Shown: positions 19,811-29,366, numbered from the stretch's first letter. The stretch: 55,352 nucleotides of DNA from Parvibaculum sp. (GCF_030694575.1 NZ_JAUYUS010000047.1:1-55352); one strand, 5' to 3'. Notes: generated by a model not told the origin, from the sequence alone. Numbers and translations: made by a program.

Positions 19811-21460
19811 ATGGCCAGGAGCGGCGCGCAGCGGATGACGGCGGAAGAGCGGAGGGTGATCTTCGCCTCGTCGCTCGGCACGGTGTTCGAGTGGTACGAT
19901 TTCTACCTGTACGGCTCGCTTGCCGCGATCATCTCCGTCCAGTTCTTTTCAGGCGTCAACCCGACGGCGGCATTCATCTTCGCGCTTCTCGCCTTCGCCG
20001 CCGGTTTCGCGGTGCGCCCTTTCGGCGCTATCGTCTTCGGCCGGCTCGGAGACCTCGTCGGCCGCAAATATACATTCCTCATCACCATCCTCATCATGGG
20101 CCTGTCGACCTTCATTGTCGGTCTGCTGCCCAGCTACGCGGCAATCGGCTTTGCCGCGCCCGCCATTCTGATCGTGCTGCGGCTGGCGCAGGGGCTCGCG
20201 CTCGGTGGCGAATATGGCGGGGCTGCGATCTATGTCGCGGAGCATTCGCCGCATACGAAACGCGGCGCCTATACCGCATGGATCCAGACGACGGCGACGC
20301 TCGGTCTCTTCCTGTCGCTTCTCGTCATCCTCGTTTGCCGCCTGTCGATGGACAAGGAGAGCTTCGAAAGCTGGGGCTGGCGCATTCCCTTCCTGCTCTC
20401 GATCGCGCTCCTCGGCATCTCCGTCTGGATCAGGCTCAAGCTCAACGAGTCGCCGCTCTTTCAGCGGATGAAGGCGGAGGGCACGCTGTCCAAGGCGCCG
20501 CTTACGGAATCCTTCGCGCGCTGGGGCAACCTGAAAATCGTCATCATCGCGCTGATCGGCCTGACCGCCGGCCAGGCCGTCGTCTGGTATACCGGCCAGT
20601 TCTACGCGCTCTTCTTCCTGACACAGGTGCTGAAGGTCGAGAGCCAGACGGCGAATATTCTCATCGGCGGCGCATTGCTGCTCGGTGTGCCGTTCTTCGT
20701 GGTCTTCGGCGCGCTGTCGGACAGGATCGGCCGCAAGCCGATCATTCTCGCGGGCTGCCTGTTGGCTGCGCTGACCTACTTCCCGCTTTTCGGCGCGCTC
20801 ACGCATTACGCCAATCCCGCGCTTGAAGCGGCGCAGGAGCGGGCGCCCGTCGTCGTCGTGGCCGACAGCGCCACCTGTTCCTTCCAGTTCAATCCGGTCG
20901 GCACCGCCGCCTTCACCACGCCCTGCGACGTCGCGAAGAGCGAACTGGCGAAACGCGGTATTCCCTATGCGAATGTCCAGATGGCGCCGGGCGAAGAAGC
21001 GCGCATCGAGGTCGGCTCGGTCGCCATTCCCTCGTTCGACGCGAGCGGCGATGCGGGCGGCGAGGCACGCGCGGGTTTCGCCACCGCGCTCACCGTCGCC
21101 CTGACGGAGGCGGGCTATCCGCTCATGGCCGATCCCGCCGCCATCAACTATCCGATGGTGGTGCTCGTCCTCTTCATTCTCGTGCTCTATGTGACGATGG
21201 TTTACGGTCCTATCGCGGCCATGCTCGTCGAACTTTTCCCGACGCGCATCCGCTACACGTCGATGTCGCTTCCCTATCACATCGGCAATGGGTGGTTCGG
21301 TGGCTTCCTGCCGACCGTCTCCTTCGCCATCGTGGCGGCGACCGGCAATATTTATTCAGGGCTCTGGTACCCGGTCGCAATCGCGGCGATGACTTTCGTC
21401 GTCGGGCTCATCTTCGTGCCCGAGACAAAAGACAGGGAGCTGCATCCGGAAGGAAGCTGA
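19811..21460 (+). CDS. MFS transporter, metabolite:H+ symporter (MHS/ProP-like) family
   Basis: 549 residues, 12 predicted membrane helices. Family markers: SLGTVFEWYDFYLYG in helix 1, GRLGDLVGRKYT in the 2-3 loop, RLAQGLALGGEYGGAAIYVAEH in helix 4-5, and SDRIGRKPIILAG between helices 8 and 9. An extra hydrophilic segment of about 90 residues (about 340-430, with two Cys in CSFQFNPVG and TTPCDVAKSEL) separates helices 9 and 10; similar insertions occur in related transporters. Substrates of the family include organic acids and osmolytes; the specific one is unknown. A ribosome site (CAGGAGA) precedes ATG 19811. Convergent with ispZ. Confidence 0.9.
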   Translation: MARSGAQRMTAEERRVIFASSLGTVFEWYDFYLYGSLAAIISVQFFSGVNPTAAFIFALLAFAAGFAVRPFGAIVFGRLGDLVGRKYTFLITILIMGLSTFIVGLLPSYAAIGFAAPAILIVLRLAQGLALGGEYGGAAIYVAEHSPHTKRGAYTAWIQTTATLGLFLSLLVILVCRLSMDKESFESWGWRIPFLLSIALLGISVWIRLKLNESPLFQRMKAEGTLSKAPLTESFARWGNLKIVIIALIGLTAGQAVVWYTGQFYALFFLTQVLKVESQTANILIGGALLLGVPFFVVFGALSDRIGRKPIILAGCLLAALTYFPLFGALTHYANPALEAAQERAPVVVVADSATCSFQFNPVGTAAFTTPCDVAKSELAKRGIPYANVQMAPGEEARIEVGSVAIPSFDASGDAGGEARAGFATALTVALTEAGYPLMADPAAINYPMVVLVLFILVLYVTMVYGPIAAMLVELFPTRIRYTSMSLPYHIGNGWFGGFLPTVSFAIVAATGNIYSGLWYPVAIAAMTFVVGLIFVPETKDRELHPEGS

Positions 21461-21464
21461 TGGA

Positions 21465-22100
21465 TCAATCGGCGCTGCGCGCGCCGTCCTCGTCCGACGG
21501 TGCGTGCTTCGTCAGCACCGGAATCTGCGCGAGGCCGAAGATCATGGTGAGCGGCATGATGCCGAACAGCTTGAAGCTTACCCAGAAGTCGGTGGAAAAA
21601 TTCCGCCATACGATTTCGTTGATGACGCCGAGCAACACGAAGAAGAGCCCCCAGCGTACCGTCAGTACCATCCAGCCCTTGTCGGTCAGGTTGAAGGCGC
21701 CGTCGAAGAGCTGCTTCATGATCGGCTTGCCCATGACGGCCGCGCCGAGGAGTGCGGTGGCGAAAATGCCGTTCACGATGGTCGGCTTCAGCTTGATGAA
21801 TTCATCGTCGTGGAGCCAGAGCGTCAGCGCGCCGAAGATCATGATGAAGATGCCGGAGACGAGCGGCATGGTCGGAATTTTCCGGAAGCGCGCATAGGAA
21901 TAGCCGAGCGAGATCACGGTGGCGACCATGAAGCCGCCGGTCGCGTAGAAGATGTTCTGGGCCGGCTCGTTGCCGAAGAGGCTGTTGGCCTTCGAATTCA
22001 GCAGGAAGAAAACGACGAGCGGCCCGAGTTCGATGGCCATGCGGACCCATTGCGAGGCCGACATGCCGCCATGGGTCTTATCTGCACCGGTTTCCGTCAT
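21465..22100 (-). CDS. inner membrane septation protein A (YciB/IspZ)
   Basis: 211 residues with five to six membrane helices. Characteristic phrases: ELGPLVVFFLLNSKAN, FYATGGFMVATVISLGYSY, MPLVSGIFIMIFGALTLWLHDDEFIKLKPTI and NEIVWRNFSTDFWVSFKLFG. The YciB/IspZ family affects cell-envelope synthesis and septation in gammaproteobacteria and Shigella. Lies just downstream of ftsY in the same direction (about 60-bp gap), an arrangement seen in many alphaproteobacteria. Confidence 0.93.
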   Translation of the reverse strand: MTETGADKTHGGMSASQWVRMAIELGPLVVFFLLNSKANSLFGNEPAQNIFYATGGFMVATVISLGYSYARFRKIPTMPLVSGIFIMIFGALTLWLHDDEFIKLKPTIVNGIFATALLGAAVMGKPIMKQLFDGAFNLTDKGWMVLTVRWGLFFVLLGVINEIVWRNFSTDFWVSFKLFGIMPLTMIFGLAQIPVLTKHAPSDEDGARSAD

Positions 22101-22163
22101 GGTCTTCTTTGTTCCGCGTGAATTTCGGGATCGGTCTATCTACGCATGGTGTATGGCGGCGGA

Positions 22164-23114
22164 TCAACTCGCGCCGGTGATGGCTCCGGCAAACGCCTCG
22201 GCGCTGAAAGGCTGCAAATCGTCGATTCCTTCGCCGACGCCGATCAGATGAACGGGCAGGCCGAAACGCTTCGCAATGGCCACCAGAATGCCGCCGCGTG
22301 CCGTGCCGTCGAGCTTCGTCATCACGAGGCCGGTGATGCCCGCGACATTCCCGAAGATCTCCACCTGGTTGACGGCGTTCTGGCCGGTGGTGGCGTCGAG
22401 CACGAGCAGCGTTGCATGTGGCGCTTCGGGATCGAGCTTCCGCATCACACGGATCACCTTTTCCAGCTCGGCCATCAGATCGGCCTTGTTCTGGAGCCGC
22501 CCGGCGGTATCGATCAGCAGGACGTCGGTGCCTTCTTCCTTCGCGCGGGCCAGTGCCTCATAGGCAAGCCCCGCCGCATCGCCGCCCGTCTTCGTTGCAC
22601 AGACCGGCGCGCCGATCCGCTCGCCCCATACTTTCAACTGCTCCACCGCCGCCGCGCGGAACGTGTCGCCCGCGGCGAGCATCACGCTCTTCCCTTCCGC
22701 CCTCAGCTTGGCGCCGATCTTGCCGATGGTCGTCGTCTTGCCCGCGCCATTGACGCCCGCCATCAGGATCACGAAGGGCTTCTTCGTGGCGTCGATCTCG
22801 AGCGGCTTTTCGACCGGCTTCAGCACTTTCGCGATTTCATCCGCGACGATCTTCCGGATTTCCTCGGGGCTCACTTCCTTGTCGTAGCGGTCCTTGCCGA
22901 CCGCTTCGGCAATGGCGGCCGCCGCATCGAGGCCGAGATCGGCTCCGATCAGCAGTTCTTCCAGCTCATCAAGCGTGGCCCGGTCGAGTTTCTTCTTGGT
23001 GAAGATGCCGGCGATGCCGTCCGACAGGTTTTTGGTCGAGCGGGTCAGGCCCTCCTTCATGCGCTGAAAGAGGGACTTTTTCTTTTCCGTCGTTTCGGTG
23101 CCGCTTTCGCTCAC
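22164..23114 (-). CDS. ftsY: signal recognition particle receptor FtsY
   Basis: 316 residues, a short form without a long acidic A domain. NG domain is complete: helical N part, G1 GVNGAGKTTTIGKIG, the insertion-box region with AGDTFRAAAVEQL, G3 DTAGRLQNKADLM, G4 TKLDGTARGG, and closing GVGEGIDDLQPF. Membrane-associated GTPase that receives SRP-ribosome complexes and docks them at SecYEG, partner of Ffh encoded 3.7 kb away. GTG start overlaps the mtaB stop by four bases (GTGA), so translation is coupled. Confidence 0.97.
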   Translation of the reverse strand: MSESGTETTEKKKSLFQRMKEGLTRSTKNLSDGIAGIFTKKKLDRATLDELEELLIGADLGLDAAAAIAEAVGKDRYDKEVSPEEIRKIVADEIAKVLKPVEKPLEIDATKKPFVILMAGVNGAGKTTTIGKIGAKLRAEGKSVMLAAGDTFRAAAVEQLKVWGERIGAPVCATKTGGDAAGLAYEALARAKEEGTDVLLIDTAGRLQNKADLMAELEKVIRVMRKLDPEAPHATLLVLDATTGQNAVNQVEIFGNVAGITGLVMTKLDGTARGGILVAIAKRFGLPVHLIGVGEGIDDLQPFSAEAFAGAITGAS

Positions 23115-24373
23115 GCCGCTCTCAACCCTTCAAAGCTCTGGCCGTCATGCGCGGCAAGGCGGAGAGGCAGGATTTCGCCTGCCGTCGCCGCTTCCGTCAC
23201 GCGCACCGGCGTGAACTGATGCGTGCGGCCGAGCGTCGGCGTTTCCATCAGCACGGGCCTTGTCGCGCCGAGGCCGCTCTCGAGATGCGCGCGCACGTGC
23301 TCAGCGCCCTTCAAGCGCAGGCGTTCCGCGCGGTGCTTGCCCACTTCGCGCGAAACCTGCGGCATCTTCGCGGCGGGTGTGCCGGGGCGGGGCGAGAAGG
23401 GAAAGACATGCAGCCATGTCAGTCCACATTCGTCGACGAGGCGCATCGTGTTCTCGAACATCTCGTCCGTCTCGGTCGGGAAGCCGGCGATGAAATCGGC
23501 GCCGAAGACGATATCCGGGCGGAGCCGCCGCACATCCTCGCAGAAGCGGATCGAGTCGTCGCGCAGGTGGCGGCGCTTCATGCGCTTCAGGATCATGTCG
23601 TCGCCCGATTGCAGCGAGAGATGGAGATGCGGCATCAGCCGTTCCTCCTCCGCGATCAGCCGCATCAGCTCGTCGTCGGCCTCGATACTGTCGATCGAGG
23701 AAAGCCGCAGCCGTTCGAGCTCTGGCACCAGCTTTAATATGCGCCGCGCGAGATTGCCGAGGCTCGGGCGGCCGGGCAGGTCGCCGCCATAAGACGTCAT
23801 GTCGACGCCGGTCAGTACGACTTCGCGGTAGCCGTTCCCGACGAGCGTCCTCACCTGGTTGACGACTTCGCCGGCCGGCACGCTGCGCGAAGGCCCGCGT
23901 CCATAGGGAATGATGCAGAAGGTGCAGCGGTGGTCGCAGCCGTTCTGCACCTGCACGAAGGCGCGCGCCCGTCCTTCGAGGCCGCCGACGAGATGTCCCG
24001 CCGTTTCCGTCACCGACATGATGTCGTTCACGCGCACGCGCTCATTGGCATGGAGCGCGAGCGCGGGCTGCCAGCTTGCGGCCTGCAGCTTTTCCTCGTT
24101 GCCGATCACGAGATCGACTTCGGGCATTTCGGCGAAGGCATCGGGGTTCACCTGTGCCGCGCAGCCGGTCACGATGATGCGCGCTTGCGGGTTTTCCCGG
24201 CGTGCCTTGCGGATCGCCTGCCGCGCCTGGCGCTCGGCTTCCGCCGTCACCGCGCAGGTGTTGAAGACGATGGCGCCGTCGAGCCCCGCCGCTTCGGCAT
24301 GGCCGCGCATAACTTCGGATTCGTAGGCATTGAGGCGGCAGCCGAAGGTGACGATTTCCGTTCCCTTCTTCAT
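23111..24373 (-). CDS. mtaB: tRNA t6A37 methylthiotransferase MtaB
   Basis: 420 residues. N-terminal UPF0004 domain with three cluster Cys (TFGCRLNAYES, FNTCAVTAEA, VTGCAAQV), then the radical-SAM domain with GCDHRCTFCIIPYGRGPSRS (Cx3Cx2C). A TRAM-like C-terminal segment is present. Adds a methylthio group to N6-threonylcarbamoyladenosine at position 37 of tRNAs reading ANN codons. Between dapF and ftsY with four-base overlaps on both sides, as in other alphaproteobacteria. Confidence 0.95.
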   Translation of the reverse strand: MKKGTEIVTFGCRLNAYESEVMRGHAEAAGLDGAIVFNTCAVTAEAERQARQAIRKARRENPQARIIVTGCAAQVNPDAFAEMPEVDLVIGNEEKLQAASWQPALALHANERVRVNDIMSVTETAGHLVGGLEGRARAFVQVQNGCDHRCTFCIIPYGRGPSRSVPAGEVVNQVRTLVGNGYREVVLTGVDMTSYGGDLPGRPSLGNLARRILKLVPELERLRLSSIDSIEADDELMRLIAEEERLMPHLHLSLQSGDDMILKRMKRRHLRDDSIRFCEDVRRLRPDIVFGADFIAGFPTETDEMFENTMRLVDECGLTWLHVFPFSPRPGTPAAKMPQVSREVGKHRAERLRLKGAEHVRAHLESGLGATRPVLMETPTLGRTHQFTPVRVTEAATAGEILPLRLAAHDGQSFEGLRAA

Positions 24374-25242
24374 GCCGCCGCTCCCGTCAGCAGGCGCGGG
24401 TCGAGCGTGCCTTCATAGTCGAAGGCGACGGGGCCGGTCATCAGTATATGGCCGTATCCGTTCTCGTCGTCCGGCAGCCATTCCACGGTGAGGTCGCCGC
24501 CCGGCAGCGACACGGTGATCTTCCGTTCCGTCTTGCGGCGGCGGATCGCGGCGACCGTCGCCGCGCAGGCGGCGGTGCCGCAGGCGCGCGTCAGGCCGGC
24601 GCCGCGTTCCCATGTACGAATGCGGATATGCGTCGGCGAGAGAACCTTCGCGACCGAGATGTTCGCGCGTTCGGGAAAGAGCGGATGATGCTCGAGCATG
24701 GGGCCTGAGCGTTCGAGGTCGATTGCGTCGACATCGTCGACGAAGAAGACCGCATGCGGATTGCCGACATTGACGACGCCTGGCGAATGCATGATCGGTG
24801 CGCCGAGCGGCCCGATCTCGAGTTCGATGGCGCGGGTATCCTGAAATTCCTCGGACAGGGGGATCTGGTTCCAGTCCAGGCGCGGCGCGCCCATGTCGAC
24901 GGTGATCTCGTCGCCCTCCGCGCGCGTCGCCACCGTGTCGCCGGCCAGCGTCTCGATGGTGACGGCGTCCTTGCCGGTCTCGTCCAGCATCAGCTTGCCG
25001 ATGCAGCGCGCGGCGTTGCCGCAGGCCTCCACCGTGCCGCCGTCATTGTTGCGGATACCCATGAAGACGTCGCCGCCGTGGCGCGGATGCTCGAGGGTGA
25101 TGAGCTGGTCGCAGCCGATGCCCGTCTCCCGGTCGGCGATGGCACGCGCGATCGCATCCGTCAGCACAAAGGGCTCACGGCGCAGGTCCAGCACGACGAA
25201 GTCGTTGCCGAGCCCGTTCATCTTCAGAAAATGATGTGCCAT
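24370..25242 (-). CDS. dapF: diaminopimelate epimerase
   Basis: 290 residues, normal DapF length. Converts LL- to meso-diaminopimelate for lysine and peptidoglycan. The two catalytic Cys lie in ACGNAARCIG (first half) and GLTRACGTAACA (second half); start motif FLKMNGLGNDFVVLDLR. ATG 25242 (MAHHFLKMNG) is chosen; ATG 25251 (MTGMAHH) is in frame nearby. The frame continues far upstream through the opposite-strand PIG-L gene, which is a shadow. First gene of dapF-mtaB-ftsY-ispZ. Confidence 0.95.
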   Translation of the reverse strand: MAHHFLKMNGLGNDFVVLDLRREPFVLTDAIARAIADRETGIGCDQLITLEHPRHGGDVFMGIRNNDGGTVEACGNAARCIGKLMLDETGKDAVTIETLAGDTVATRAEGDEITVDMGAPRLDWNQIPLSEEFQDTRAIELEIGPLGAPIMHSPGVVNVGNPHAVFFVDDVDAIDLERSGPMLEHHPLFPERANISVAKVLSPTHIRIRTWERGAGLTRACGTAACAATVAAIRRRKTERKITVSLPGGDLTVEWLPDDENGYGHILMTGPVAFDYEGTLDPRLLTGAAA

Positions 25243-25326
25243 GCCGGTCATGATGCCGGGATATATGGCGCTTTTCGTCCCCTTATGCCAGTAGATTGGG
25301 GAAAAAGCGGAAGAGGGAGGGGGCCG

Positions 25327-26157
25327 ATGCTGGAGATTTTGGGGATTCTGGCGCTGCTGGCGGCAGTCGCGGCGGCGGGCGTCTTTCTCTACTTCCGTCA
25401 TTTGTTCGACGATCCCGCTGCCCGGCGCGTGCCCTCGGTGGCGGGCGCTCTCGGTGCGAAGCGGGTTCTCACCGTTTTTGCCCATCCGGACGACGAGCAG
25501 CTCATCAATGGGCTCCTCACCTCCGCCAAGGCGGAGGGCGCATATCTCGCCATGGTGACGGCGACGCCGGGCGATGCCGGCACCCAGTCCCCCATCGTCT
25601 GCCGCCAGTCCGAACTCGGCATCATCCGCAAGGCCGAGGCGCTGAAGAACGGCTTCGCGCTCGGCATCGACGAGCAGGAAGTCTGGGATTACCCGGATGG
25701 CGGCGTGCCGGATATTCCGGTCGACGAGCTTGTTGCCCGTGTCGCCGATGCGATGAAGCGCTACCGGCCGGACCTTGTCGTCGCTTTCTGGCCCGCCAGC
25801 GGCGCCACCGGCCACAAGGATCACATGCGGATGGGTCTGGTCGCCGAACAGGCCATCGAAAGGCTGAAGGCCGAGGGCGGGTCCACGCCCCGTTTCGTCG
25901 CCTATCCGCTGATCCCCCGGCGCTCGCTGCTGAAGCTCGGCCGCCGGACCGGCAAATTCGTCGCCGAAAACCAGCCGCTGCCCACCCATTCGACGCCGGG
26001 CAACACGGCTTCCAAGATACGTGGCTGGCAGATCCATGCGGCGCAAGCCGATTTTGTGGCAAAGGCCTACAAGATGCCGACCCGGCTCCTCTATGCGATC
26101 TGGAACAAGGAATTCTACGCCGTGCGCGATCTGGAGACCGGCCAATGGAAAAACTGA
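25327..26157 (+). CDS. PIG-L family deacetylase (LmbE-like)
   Basis: 276 residues. N-terminal membrane anchor (ILGILALLAAVAAAGVFLYF) and a PIG-L domain with the metal-binding AHPDDEQ motif (about residue 56), a long active-site loop with MVTATPGDAG, and the second metal histidine segment SGATGHKDHMRMG. These zinc enzymes remove acetyl groups from N-acetylglucosamine-type substrates; the target here is unknown, but the anchor suggests membrane-linked substrates. Start ATG 25327 after GAGGGAGGGGG. Divergent from dapF. Its stop overlaps the next start by 13 bases. Confidence 0.88.
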   Translation: MLEILGILALLAAVAAAGVFLYFRHLFDDPAARRVPSVAGALGAKRVLTVFAHPDDEQLINGLLTSAKAEGAYLAMVTATPGDAGTQSPIVCRQSELGIIRKAEALKNGFALGIDEQEVWDYPDGGVPDIPVDELVARVADAMKRYRPDLVVAFWPASGATGHKDHMRMGLVAEQAIERLKAEGGSTPRFVAYPLIPRRSLLKLGRRTGKFVAENQPLPTHSTPGNTASKIRGWQIHAAQADFVAKAYKMPTRLLYAIWNKEFYAVRDLETGQWKN

Positions 26158-26624
26158 TCCCGCTCGCGGCGGAAGTCGCGGAACTGCTCAAAAAGCGCGG
26201 CGAAACGCTGGCGTTGTCGGAGTCGTCCATGGGCGGCCTCGTCTCGGCGGCGCTGGTCGCGCAGCCGGGCGCCTCGGCCTTCTATCTGGGCTCGACTGTC
26301 ATTTACACACGCGGTGCCGCCAGGGCGCTCTACGCGCTCCAAGGCCCGCCTGCGCCGGATGTGAAGCCGCTGACGGAGCCTTACGTGGCGGCGATGGCCG
26401 ATGTCGTTCGCGGCAAGTTCGGCTCCACCTGGGCACTGGCGGAAATGGGCGCCTCCGGCCCTTCCGGCTCGCCCTATGGCCCGGGGCCCGGCACGGCGGT
26501 CATCGGCCTTGCCGGGCCGCACCCCGCCTCGATCACGGTCAGCACCGGCTCCGCCGACCGCGCCGCCAATATGCGGGCCTTCGGGGCAGCGGCGCTCAAG
26601 CTGTTGCTGAAATCATTGACTTGA
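26145..26624 (+). CDS. CinA family protein / nicotinamide-nucleotide amidohydrolase-like
   Basis: 159 residues, the size of a stand-alone CinA C-terminal domain (PncC). Visible family features: KKRGETLALSESSMGGLVSAALV at the start, where the conserved SESxTGG-like active-site segment appears as SESSMGG, then GSTVIYTRGAARALY and EMGASGPSGSPYGPGPGTAVIGLAGP. PncC removes the amide of nicotinamide mononucleotide to give nicotinate mononucleotide. The central Thr of the usual motif is Met here, so catalytic activity should not be assumed. ATG 26145 overlaps the deacetylase stop. Confidence 0.8.
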   Translation: MEKLIPLAAEVAELLKKRGETLALSESSMGGLVSAALVAQPGASAFYLGSTVIYTRGAARALYALQGPPAPDVKPLTEPYVAAMADVVRGKFGSTWALAEMGASGPSGSPYGPGPGTAVIGLAGPHPASITVSTGSADRAANMRAFGAAALKLLLKSLT

Positions 26625-26772
26625 AGCCTCTCCGCCCCTAGGTTCCGCCCACGATTTTCGGGACATTGTTGCGCCCCGACCCGCCCGAGGCATTGAGCCC
26701 GGGTCAACTTCCGCCGGCGATATTCGCTCGCGGAAGCGTTTTTGCTTTGCGTTACAAGGACTTGGACCCCGC

Positions 26773-28278
26773 GTGTTCGAAAACCTGACAGGCCGTCTCG
26801 GCGACGTTCTTTCCAAGCTCAAGGGCCGCGGCGCCCTGAGCGAGAAGGACGTGGACGAGGCCATGCGCGAAGTGCGCCGGGCGCTGCTTGAGGCCGACGT
26901 CGCGCTGCCGGTCGCCAAGTCCTTCATCGACAAGGTGCGGGCGCGCGCCATAGGGCATGAAGTCCTGAAGTCGGTCACCCCCGGCCAGCAGGTCATCAAG
27001 ATCGTCCATGACGAGCTGGTGGAGATGCTGGGCGGCGCCGAGGCCGACACGTCGATCTCGCTCCGCGCCGCCGCCCCCGTCGTCATCATGATGGTGGGCC
27101 TGCAGGGTTCGGGCAAAACCACCTCGACGGCGAAGATCGCCAAGCGGATGACCGTGCGCGACAAGCGCCGCATCATGATGGCGTCGCTCGACACGCGCCG
27201 CCCCGCCGCGCAGGAACAGCTGAAGATTCTCGGCGAGCAGGCCGGCGTCGCGACGCTGCCGATCGTTGCCGGCCAGCAGCCGGTCCAGATCGCGAAGCGC
27301 GCGGTGGAAGCCGCCCGTCTCGGCGGCTTCGATGTGCTGATGCTCGACACGGCCGGCCGCATCCATATCGACGAAGACCTGATGGCGGAAGTCGCGCAGG
27401 TGCGCGATGCCGCCAATCCGCACGAGACGCTGCTCGTCGCCGACAGCCTGACCGGCCAGGACGCGGTCAATGTCGCCGAGCAGTTCAACGCCCGCATCGG
27501 CGTCACCGGCATCGTGTTGACGCGCGTCGATGGCGACGGGCGTGGCGGCGCGGCGCTTTCCATGCGCGCGGTCACGGGCGTTCCGATCAAGCTTCTCGGC
27601 ACCGGCGAAAAGATGGACGCGCTGGAGGATTTCCGCGCCGACCGTGTCGCCGGCCGCATCCTCGGCATGGGCGACGTCGTCAGCCTTGTCGAAAAAGCCG
27701 CCGAGACCATCGACGCCGACAAGGCCAACAAGATGGCCGAGCGCATGCGGAAAGGTCAGTTCGACCTCGACGACATGGCCGAGCAGCTCGCGCAGATGGG
27801 CCGCATGGGTGGCATGAAGGGCGTTCTCGGCCTCTTGCCCGGCATCGGCAAGGCGCAGATGCAGGCGGCGCAGGCGCATATGGACGACAAGGTCGTGAAG
27901 CGCCAGGGCGCGATCATTTCCTCGATGACCAAGGAAGAACGCCGCAACCCGAAAGTGCTGAATGCGAGCCGCAAGAAGCGCATCGCGCGCGGCTCCGGCA
28001 CCGAGGTTCAGGAAATCAACCGCCTGCTGAAGATGCACCGCCAGATGGCGGACATGATGAAGGCGATGGGCCGCCAGAAGGGCGGCATGATGAGCAAGCT
28101 TTTCGGCGGCGGCGCGCCGGAGATGCCACCCGAGATGGCGGCGGATCCGAAGGCGCTGCAGAAGATGCTGCCGCCCGGCGGGTTTCCGCGCGGGCTCGGC
28201 GGCGGATTGCCCGGTTTGCCGGGTTCGGGTTTCGGCGGCGGGCTTCCGGGCCTGCCGTCCGGCAAGAAGAAAAAGTGA
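26773..28278 (+). CDS. ffh: signal recognition particle protein Ffh
   Basis: 501 residues. NG GTPase domain: GLQGSGKTTSTAKIAKR (G1), DTAGRIHIDEDLM (G3), TRVDGDGRGGAAL (G4) and GTGEKMDALEDF. The Met-rich M domain follows with RGSGTEVQEINRLLKMHRQMADMMK, which binds 4.5S RNA and signal peptides. The C-terminus is a Gly/Pro/Leu-rich tail with repeated GGLPGLP units and a KKKK end, common in alphaproteobacterial Ffh. GTG start. It binds signal sequences at the ribosome and docks with FtsY. Leads the rpsP-rimM-trmD-rplS cluster. Confidence 0.97.
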   Translation: MFENLTGRLGDVLSKLKGRGALSEKDVDEAMREVRRALLEADVALPVAKSFIDKVRARAIGHEVLKSVTPGQQVIKIVHDELVEMLGGAEADTSISLRAAAPVVIMMVGLQGSGKTTSTAKIAKRMTVRDKRRIMMASLDTRRPAAQEQLKILGEQAGVATLPIVAGQQPVQIAKRAVEAARLGGFDVLMLDTAGRIHIDEDLMAEVAQVRDAANPHETLLVADSLTGQDAVNVAEQFNARIGVTGIVLTRVDGDGRGGAALSMRAVTGVPIKLLGTGEKMDALEDFRADRVAGRILGMGDVVSLVEKAAETIDADKANKMAERMRKGQFDLDDMAEQLAQMGRMGGMKGVLGLLPGIGKAQMQAAQAHMDDKVVKRQGAIISSMTKEERRNPKVLNASRKKRIARGSGTEVQEINRLLKMHRQMADMMKAMGRQKGGMMSKLFGGGAPEMPPEMAADPKALQKMLPPGGFPRGLGGGLPGLPGSGFGGGLPGLPSGKKKK

Positions 28279-28294
28279 ACCTTCGACAAGGTTC
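28277..28294 (+). other. small hairpin between ffh and rpsP
   Basis: GAACCTT / AAGGTTC stem with a CGAC tetraloop, overlapping the ffh stop. It lacks a T-run, so it is more likely an mRNA processing or stability element than a terminator. Confidence 0.35.
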
Positions 28295-28352
28295 GTGTGC
28301 GGATCAATTGGTTTGCCGGCACTTGGCCGGGTTACTTGAAAGGTAAGACAAG

Positions 28353-28778
28353 ATGTCTCTGAAAATCCGGCTCGCCCGTGGCGGCGCCAAGAAGCGGCCC
28401 TTCTATCGCGTCGTGATCGCCGATACGCGTTCGCCCCGCGACGGCCGCTTCATCGAGAAGATCGGCACGTTCAATCCGCTCCTGCCGAAGGACAATGCGG
28501 AACGCATCAAGGTCGATATCGAACGCGCGAAGCATTGGCTTTCCGTCGGCGCGCTGCCGACCGACCGCGTTGCCCGCTTCCTCGACGATGCCGGCGTCTA
28601 CACGCGCAAGGCGCGCAGCAACCCGGAAAAGTCGAAGCCCAAGGCGAAGGCGCAGGAGCGTCTCGAAGCCGCGCGCATGGCTGCCGAGGAAGCCGCCGAA
28701 GCTGCGAAGGCCGCTGCCGAAGCGCCTGCCGAGGAAGCTCCCGCTGCCGAGGCTCCAGCCGAAGAGGCGCAGGCGTAA
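28353..28778 (+). CDS. rpsP: 30S ribosomal protein S16
   Basis: 141 residues; the first about 85 are canonical S16 ([24 protein letters not shown], then [11 protein letters not shown]). The remaining 55 residues are an Ala/Glu/Lys-rich, low-complexity tail ([19 protein letters not shown]), a known habit of alphaproteobacterial S16. Ribosome site AAGGTAAG lies just before ATG 28353. Standard rpsP-rimM-trmD-rplS order. Confidence 0.97.
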   Translation: MSLKIRLARGGAKKRPFYRVVIADTRSPRDGRFIEKIGTFNPLLPKDNAERIKVDIERAKHWLSVGALPTDRVARFLDDAGVYTRKARSNPEKSKPKAKAQERLEAARMAAEEAAEAAKAAAEAPAEEAPAAEAPAEEAQA

Positions 28779-28799
28779 TTACGCTTGCGCATCGCGCCG

Positions 28800-29366
28800 A
28801 TGGCCTCCACGCCGGATAGAGACGGGCAGGACAAGAAAGTCTGTCTTGGCGTCGTCACCGGCGCACATGGCGTGCGGGGACTTGTCCGCGTGAAGCCCTA
28901 TACCGAAGCGCCGGAAGGCGTCGCGGCTTATGGGCCGGTCGAGACGAAGGACGGGTCGAAGTCCTTCACCATCGAGACGAAGGGCATGGCGAAGGACCTC
29001 GTCATCTGCAAGCTCGGCGGTATTGCCGACCGGGATGTGGCGGCGGCGCTCAGGGGCATGGAACTCTATGTGCCGCGCGAGCGTCTGCCGGAGACGGCGG
29101 AGGATGAGGGCTGGTACTATGCAGACCTCATCGGCCTTGCCGCGATCGGTGTCGACGGCCGGGATTACGGCCGGGTCGTTGCGGTCGAGAATTTTGGCGC
29201 GGGCGACCTCCTCGAGATCGCACCCGCCGAAGGCGGCCAGACGGTGCTGATGGGCTTCACGGACGAGAACGTCCCCGAGGTCGACATCGCGGGCGGCCGG
29301 ATCGTGATCGATCCGCCTCTCGGCACGTTTGAGGGTGGCGCGGAAGCGGAGCGGGACGATGACTGA
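28800..29366 (+). CDS. rimM: ribosome maturation factor RimM
   Basis: 188 residues. N-terminal RimM domain ([22 protein letters not shown]) and C-terminal PRC-barrel ([23 protein letters not shown], ending with [12 protein letters not shown]). Helps assemble the 30S head with S19. ATG 28800 (MASTPDRDG) chosen, with a short spacing after rpsP; TTG 28785 is an alternative. Overlaps trmD by eight bases. Confidence 0.95.
   Translation: MASTPDRDGQDKKVCLGVVTGAHGVRGLVRVKPYTEAPEGVAAYGPVETKDGSKSFTIETKGMAKDLVICKLGGIADRDVAAALRGMELYVPRERLPETAEDEGWYYADLIGLAAIGVDGRDYGRVVAVENFGAGDLLEIAPAEGGQTVLMGFTDENVPEVDIAGGRIVIDPPLGTFEGGAEAERDDD

Noticed and set aside
20830-21110. Hydrophilic insertion in the MHS transporter as a possible fusion or frameshift
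   Set aside because: The frame is continuous and similar loops are found in related transporters, so it is a family feature rather than an error.
24370-26145. Long N-terminal extension of dapF to 26145
   Set aside because: The extra part lies opposite the PIG-L gene and has no homology; ATG 25242 gives canonical DapF.
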